A DNA stretch of 64,000 nt from contig JBFWRU010000006.1 of the NCBI GenBank assembly GCA_050248735.1, forward strand, positions 186,001 to 250,000. Reading direction: 5' to 3'. The position numbers were made by a program, and so were the translations under genes. This document shows positions 61,590-64,000 of the stretch, in pieces. Each line of letters opens with the position of its first letter. Positions within the stretch are counted from its first letter, which is position 1. The DNA is from JACKFE01 sp050248735 (GTDB lineage Bacteria > Nitrospirota > Nitrospiria > Nitrospirales > UBA8639). A model generated the notes under the pieces. It made no database searches. It had not been told where the DNA came from and saw only the letters and a list, made by a program, of their open reading frames with translations.

Positions 61590-63962
61590 ATGATCACACA
61601 TTTTTTTCGATTATTGCTTCTATTGCTTGTCGCCAGTTTAGTCGCCTGCACTCTTCAGGAATTTAAACTTGGAGAAGAACTTGAACAAAAAGGGGATTGG
61701 GATGGTGCAGTAAATGCCTACCGCGAGGCCCTTCGAAAAGATCCCTTCAACAAAGACATCGAAAAAAAGTATCAGGCGGTCAAAACCAAATCCGCCGAAC
61801 AACATTTTTCACAAGGCCGGAAATGGCTTAAGGAGGGGAAGCTGGCCGAAGCCCTTCAGGAGTTTCAAGTCGCCCTGGGGCTTGATCCTCAAAAGGCCGA
61901 ACATCACACAGCGCTCAACGATGCCTGGCGATTGAAAAATGCCAGACAAACCTTATTAGATGCCAAGCAAATGGAAAACCTGGGTCGATTTGACGATGCC
62001 TTGAACCTGTATGAAACAGCTGTGGAACTGGATCCTTCGTTAATCGAGGCCGTGGAGGGCATCACCCGTGTGGTCCAGCAACAAAAGGCCATTCAAACCA
62101 TCGGCGGTTCAGCGGAACCGGTCACGCTTCGATTTCAAAATACCCGCCTGAAACAAGTGTTTGAAATTTTAGCCAGAACAGCCAACATCGACATTCTGTT
62201 TGACAAAGACGTACGGGATGATCTGGTCACGATTTTCACCAAGGATACCCCCTTTGAAGAGGCCCTTAACCTGATTTTGACCACCAATCAATTGTTCGCC
62301 AAACGGGTGGGGCCTGATCGCCTCTTGATTGTGCCGGATACCAAACAGAAACGGGAACAGTACGAAGACCTTCAAATCCGAACGTTTTACCTGTCCAATT
62401 CGAAGGCCAAGGACATGGCCAACCTTCTCAGAACCATTTTGGAAACCAAACGGGTGTATGTCAACGAACCCATCAATACGGTTGTCATCCGGGATGAACC
62501 CGATAAAATTGCCTTAGCGGAACAAATCATTCTGGCCAATGACCGGCAGGATTCCGAGGTCGTATTTGAACTTGAGGTTCTCGAGGTCAATAAAACCAAG
62601 ACTCAACGAATCGGCTTAAACTTTGCCAAGCAGGCTGGATTCGGGGTCTTCCCGAACGGGACCACCTCATTTTCCACGATTCCCCAAACTTTTACCTATC
62701 AGAACCTCACGAGCCTGGGACAGAGTTCGTATTTATTTACTTTTCCGAGCAGTGTCTTATTAGACTTTTTCAAACAGGAATCTGATGCCAAGACCTTGGC
62801 GAACCCCAAAATTCGTGTCCTCAATAATCAAAAGGCCTCCATCAACATTGGAGACAAACAACCTATTCTGTTATCCACCACCAATGTCTTGCCGGGACAG
62901 GCGGCGACGGGGGCCGTGCCCACGACCTCAACCGTCACGTCGATCGAGTTCAAAGATACCGGCATCAAACTGACAGTCGAACCCGTCATCCACTTAAACA
63001 ATTCCATCACCCTCCGGCTCCAGGTAGAAGTCACTCGTTTGGGCGACCGGGTCATCTTGCAGGCCGACCCCGAAATTTCCCAATTCCGGTTTGGTACCCG
63101 AACTGCGGATACGGCCTTGAACATGCGCGACGGTGAAACCGTCGTATTGGCCGGGTTAATCCAGGAAGAAGATCGAAAAGGACGAGAGTCCGTTCCCGGC
63201 ATTGACGATATTCCCGGTCTTGGAAATCTTCTCAGCAACCAGAATACGGAAAAAGTCACCAATGAAGTGATTCTCGTCATCACACCCCACATTGTGCGAA
63301 ATGTTCAACCGCCCCAATTGGCCAAACACACACTCTGGTCCGGAACAGCCAATCAATACAGTAGTAAACCCCTGTTTTCCGTGAACAATTCTAATCTGGC
63401 CGCGGTCAATGGAGAATCGAGTGGAACCCTTTCCAGCCCGCCCGAAGACCCATCAACGTTGCCTCCCACGGAGCCATCGGCCGATGCCCCTCCCCAGGAG
63501 CAGGAGCCGGTTGGTTCGGAACAACCGGAAGATCCACCGACTCAAAACCCTGGACTGTCACGCATTCAGGTTATTCCAGCCGCAGGATCATTCAAAATTG
63601 GGGAGACGATCCAACTCTCTCTCCAGGGGCTGAGTTTCAACAATGTCGAACGAACATCCCTGGCGCTCACATTCGATCCGGCAGTCTTGACTTTCAAACA
63701 AGCCACGGAAGGATCATTTTGGATCAGCCAACAGGTCCCACCCAGCCTGACCGTATCCGCCATTCCGAATGCCGGCCGAATCATGTTGCAAATGGGACAA
63801 CCCGGGAAAGCCGTGCAAGGGGGTGGCGTATTAGCCACCTTGACCTTTGAAGCCACAGGAGCAGGAACATCAGAAGTCCACGTTCAAAACCCGGCGGTTC
63901 TAGGACCCAATGCCCTTGTCGTTCCGGTGGTGGTCCAACATGGCACAATTTGGGTTGAATAA
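61590..63962 (+). CDS. Secretin (GspD/PilQ type) lipoprotein with TPR and cohesin-like domains
   Basis: Secretins form outer-membrane rings for type II secretion or pilus extrusion. I start at ATG 61590 (TTG 61578 is weaker), giving 790 residues. There is a lipoprotein signal (VASLVAC, Cys20), TPR-like helices (~25-165), an STN/N0 domain (~175-260), a small N1-like domain (~265-320), and the secretin beta-barrel (~330-585). The last includes VPGIDDIPGLGNLLSNQ in part and NEVILVITPHIVR. A Pro/Glu linker (~610-655) leads to a C-terminal domain (~660-790: IQVIPAAGSFKIGETIQLSL in part, LTFDPAVLTF, GGGVLATLTFEA) like cohesin modules. The last ~130 residues are not in standard GspD. Confidence 0.93.
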   Translation: MITHFFRLLLLLLVASLVACTLQEFKLGEELEQKGDWDGAVNAYREALRKDPFNKDIEKKYQAVKTKSAEQHFSQGRKWLKEGKLAEALQEFQVALGLDPQKAEHHTALNDAWRLKNARQTLLDAKQMENLGRFDDALNLYETAVELDPSLIEAVEGITRVVQQQKAIQTIGGSAEPVTLRFQNTRLKQVFEILARTANIDILFDKDVRDDLVTIFTKDTPFEEALNLILTTNQLFAKRVGPDRLLIVPDTKQKREQYEDLQIRTFYLSNSKAKDMANLLRTILETKRVYVNEPINTVVIRDEPDKIALAEQIILANDRQDSEVVFELEVLEVNKTKTQRIGLNFAKQAGFGVFPNGTTSFSTIPQTFTYQNLTSLGQSSYLFTFPSSVLLDFFKQESDAKTLANPKIRVLNNQKASINIGDKQPILLSTTNVLPGQAATGAVPTTSTVTSIEFKDTGIKLTVEPVIHLNNSITLRLQVEVTRLGDRVILQADPEISQFRFGTRTADTALNMRDGETVVLAGLIQEEDRKGRESVPGIDDIPGLGNLLSNQNTEKVTNEVILVITPHIVRNVQPPQLAKHTLWSGTANQYSSKPLFSVNNSNLAAVNGESSGTLSSPPEDPSTLPPTEPSADAPPQEQEPVGSEQPEDPPTQNPGLSRIQVIPAAGSFKIGETIQLSLQGLSFNNVERTSLALTFDPAVLTFKQATEGSFWISQQVPPSLTVSAIPNAGRIMLQMGQPGKAVQGGGVLATLTFEATGAGTSEVHVQNPAVLGPNALVVPVVVQHGTIWVE

Positions 63963-64000
63963 CAGACAGCCTCCGCGGGGAGTGACACTAATTGAATTAT
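63940..64000 (+). CDS. Prepilin (type IV pilin-like), N-terminus only, cut by right edge
   Basis: An ATG at 63940 overlaps the secretin's last codons and opens MAQFGLNNRQPPRGVTLIEL, running off the window. The motif RGVTLIEL is the prepilin peptidase cleavage site (cut after Gly, Glu at mature position five). A TTG at 63955 is an alternative start. The short basic leader fits type IV pilins and type II pseudopilins. Confidence 0.8.
   Translation, partial: MAQFGLNNRQPPRGVTLIEL

Overview
The window reads as chromosome of a Gram-negative bacterium with balanced base composition. Several features suggest a member of the Nitrospirota (Nitrospira-like): a molybdenum-cofactor/Tat/multihaem-cytochrome cluster, a two-subunit pyruvate carboxylase, a Rieske/flavodoxin fusion, monohaem cytochrome lipoproteins, and a pseudopilin/secretin locus of the type II secretion or type IV pilus kind. 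This placement is inference from gene content; no 16S rRNA gene or other decisive marker is present.

Region 1 (1-14.4 kb) is accessory and almost entirely on the minus strand. It holds a run of large secreted proteins: a 983-residue protein with three N-terminal ~90-residue modules and two DUF11-like domains, a 2046-residue RHS protein carrying nearly the same three modules plus a lamin-tail-like insertion, a 261-residue protein, a Sel1-repeat protein, and a protein cut by the left edge. That last protein shares a ~130-residue domain with the 261-residue protein. A repeated spacer shows that this block grew by tandem duplication. A truncated, frameshifted phosphoesterase lies at its upstream border.

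Region 2 (14.4-24 kb) mixes metabolic genes (glucose-6-phosphate dehydrogenase, Rieske/FMN-reductase fusion, half-size TauE/SafE permease, NFACT/RqcH-type protein) with signs of rearrangement. A second, internally deleted copy of the NFACT 3' half is separated from the first by an inverted Uma2 gene. A secreted trypsin-like protease follows.

Region 3 (24-32.2 kb) is one 2733-residue SpvB/FG-GAP/RHS protein with what looks like a fascin-like beta-trefoil insertion.

Region 4 (33-41.3 kb) is a compact minus-strand operon: tatC, mog/moaB, an Mrp/NBP35 Fe-S carrier, moeA, mobB, a membrane hexahaem cytochrome c, and an ABC-2 exporter pair. An HtrA-type protease lies upstream. Together these would make Mo cofactor, export a folded cofactor-bearing enzyme and link it to electron transfer. 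No molybdoenzyme itself is in the window.

Region 5 (41.7-52.4 kb) is housekeeping: a flagellar-rod-like protein, a zinc-type dehydrogenase, tRNA-Thr(TGT), oligoendopeptidase F, and a minus-strand run hemE-hemG-acyP-apt-dksA-like-queC-cytochrome c, followed by small conserved proteins. Region 6 (52.6-64 kb, plus strand) holds a PstS-like binding protein, the two pyruvate carboxylase subunits, an alpha/beta hydrolase, a lipoprotein thiol peroxidase, a TenA-like protein, VanZ, and the start of a secretion/pilus locus: pseudopilin, secretin with a C-terminal cohesin-like domain, and the first codons of a prepilin running off the right edge.
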